From positions 1 to 13,379 of the forward strand of contig JBKBMW010000022.1 of the NCBI GenBank assembly GCA_046295675.1: DNA of 13,379 nt. The letters run 5' to 3'. Under the pieces are notes generated by a model that was not told the origin of the DNA, made no database searches, and saw nothing but the letters and a program-made list of their open reading frames with translations. The position numbers were made by a program, and so were the translations under genes. How positions within the stretch are numbered: position 1 is the stretch's first letter; each line of letters begins with the position of its first letter. The stretch comes from JAOAJF01 sp046295675 (GTDB lineage: Archaea; Micrarchaeota; Micrarchaeia; Anstonellales; Anstonellaceae). This document shows, one piece after another, positions 13,297 to 13,379 of this stretch.

Positions 13297-13379
13297 CTAT
13301 TTAAACATTTTAAAACTTAAAAATATTCCTAAAATTATTCCAATTAACCCAAAGGTAATTAAATAAGTTATTAAAATCG
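13297..13379 (-). CDS. C-terminal end of an unidentified membrane protein, partial
   Basis: On the minus strand an open frame enters at the right edge (first full codon at 13377) and ends in TAG at 13297-13299. The 26 visible residues (ILITYLITFGLIGIILGIFL, then SFKMFK) form one typical transmembrane helix with a basic end. The family cannot be named from this. The stop lies 27 bases before the ATG of the small membrane protein, so the two may be cotranscribed; the TATA-like box at 13298-13305 overlaps this gene's end. Confidence 0.6.
   Translation of the reverse strand, partial: ILITYLITFGLIGIILGIFLSFKMFK

Overview
The window looks like a low-GC archaeal genome. The evidence is the gene set: the gamma subunit of translation initiation factor 2, ribosomal protein eS6, the wyosine-pathway radical SAM enzyme TYW1 in its short flavodoxin-less form, and an archaeal Ogg2-type 8-oxoguanine glycosylase. 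TATA boxes about 26-32 bases before several starts, very short leaders and T-run terminators without obvious hairpins also fit Archaea. Small tightly packed genes and AT-rich, Lys/Phe/Asn-rich proteins would suit a DPANN-type lineage, but that placement is inference.

Layout from left to right. (1) Bases 1-2210, plus strand: the end of an Ogg2 glycosylase, a PLP-dependent class I/II aminotransferase, and PdxT, the glutaminase half of PLP synthase. They are closely spaced, so probably one transcript. (2) 2230-4856, minus strand: eS6, aIF2-gamma, TYW1, a translation-related operon read right to left from a TATA box near 4911-4920. (3) 4857-5529: a divergent control region with a perfect inverted repeat, then a 152-residue orphan gene on the plus strand. 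(4) 5533-6516, minus: an M24 (Xaa-Pro aminopeptidase-like) metallopeptidase, then a T-rich terminator region. (5) 6656-11673, minus: a five-gene operon of winged-helix regulator, GrpE, DnaK, DnaJ and a MidA/NDUFAF7-like methyltransferase. (6) 11674-11813: a divergent, repeat-rich promoter region. (7) 11814-12872, plus: a secreted or membrane-anchored L,D-transpeptidase-like protein. (8) 12895-13379, minus: a small membrane protein and the last 26 residues of another membrane protein.

How the parts may work together. The glycosylase, aminotransferase and PdxT share a probable transcript; PdxT supplies ammonia for making the cofactor that the aminotransferase needs. eS6, aIF2-gamma and TYW1 all serve translation. 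The chaperone operon is a complete Hsp70 machine headed by an ArsR-like regulator, in the position where many bacteria have hrcA. A palindrome sits over the regulator's own start codon, which suggests autoregulation. The most unexpected gene is the YcbB-like L,D-transpeptidase, an enzyme type that normally cross-links peptidoglycan. It diverges from the chaperone operon and is next to small membrane proteins of unknown role.

No tRNA, rRNA, CRISPR array or insertion sequence was seen.
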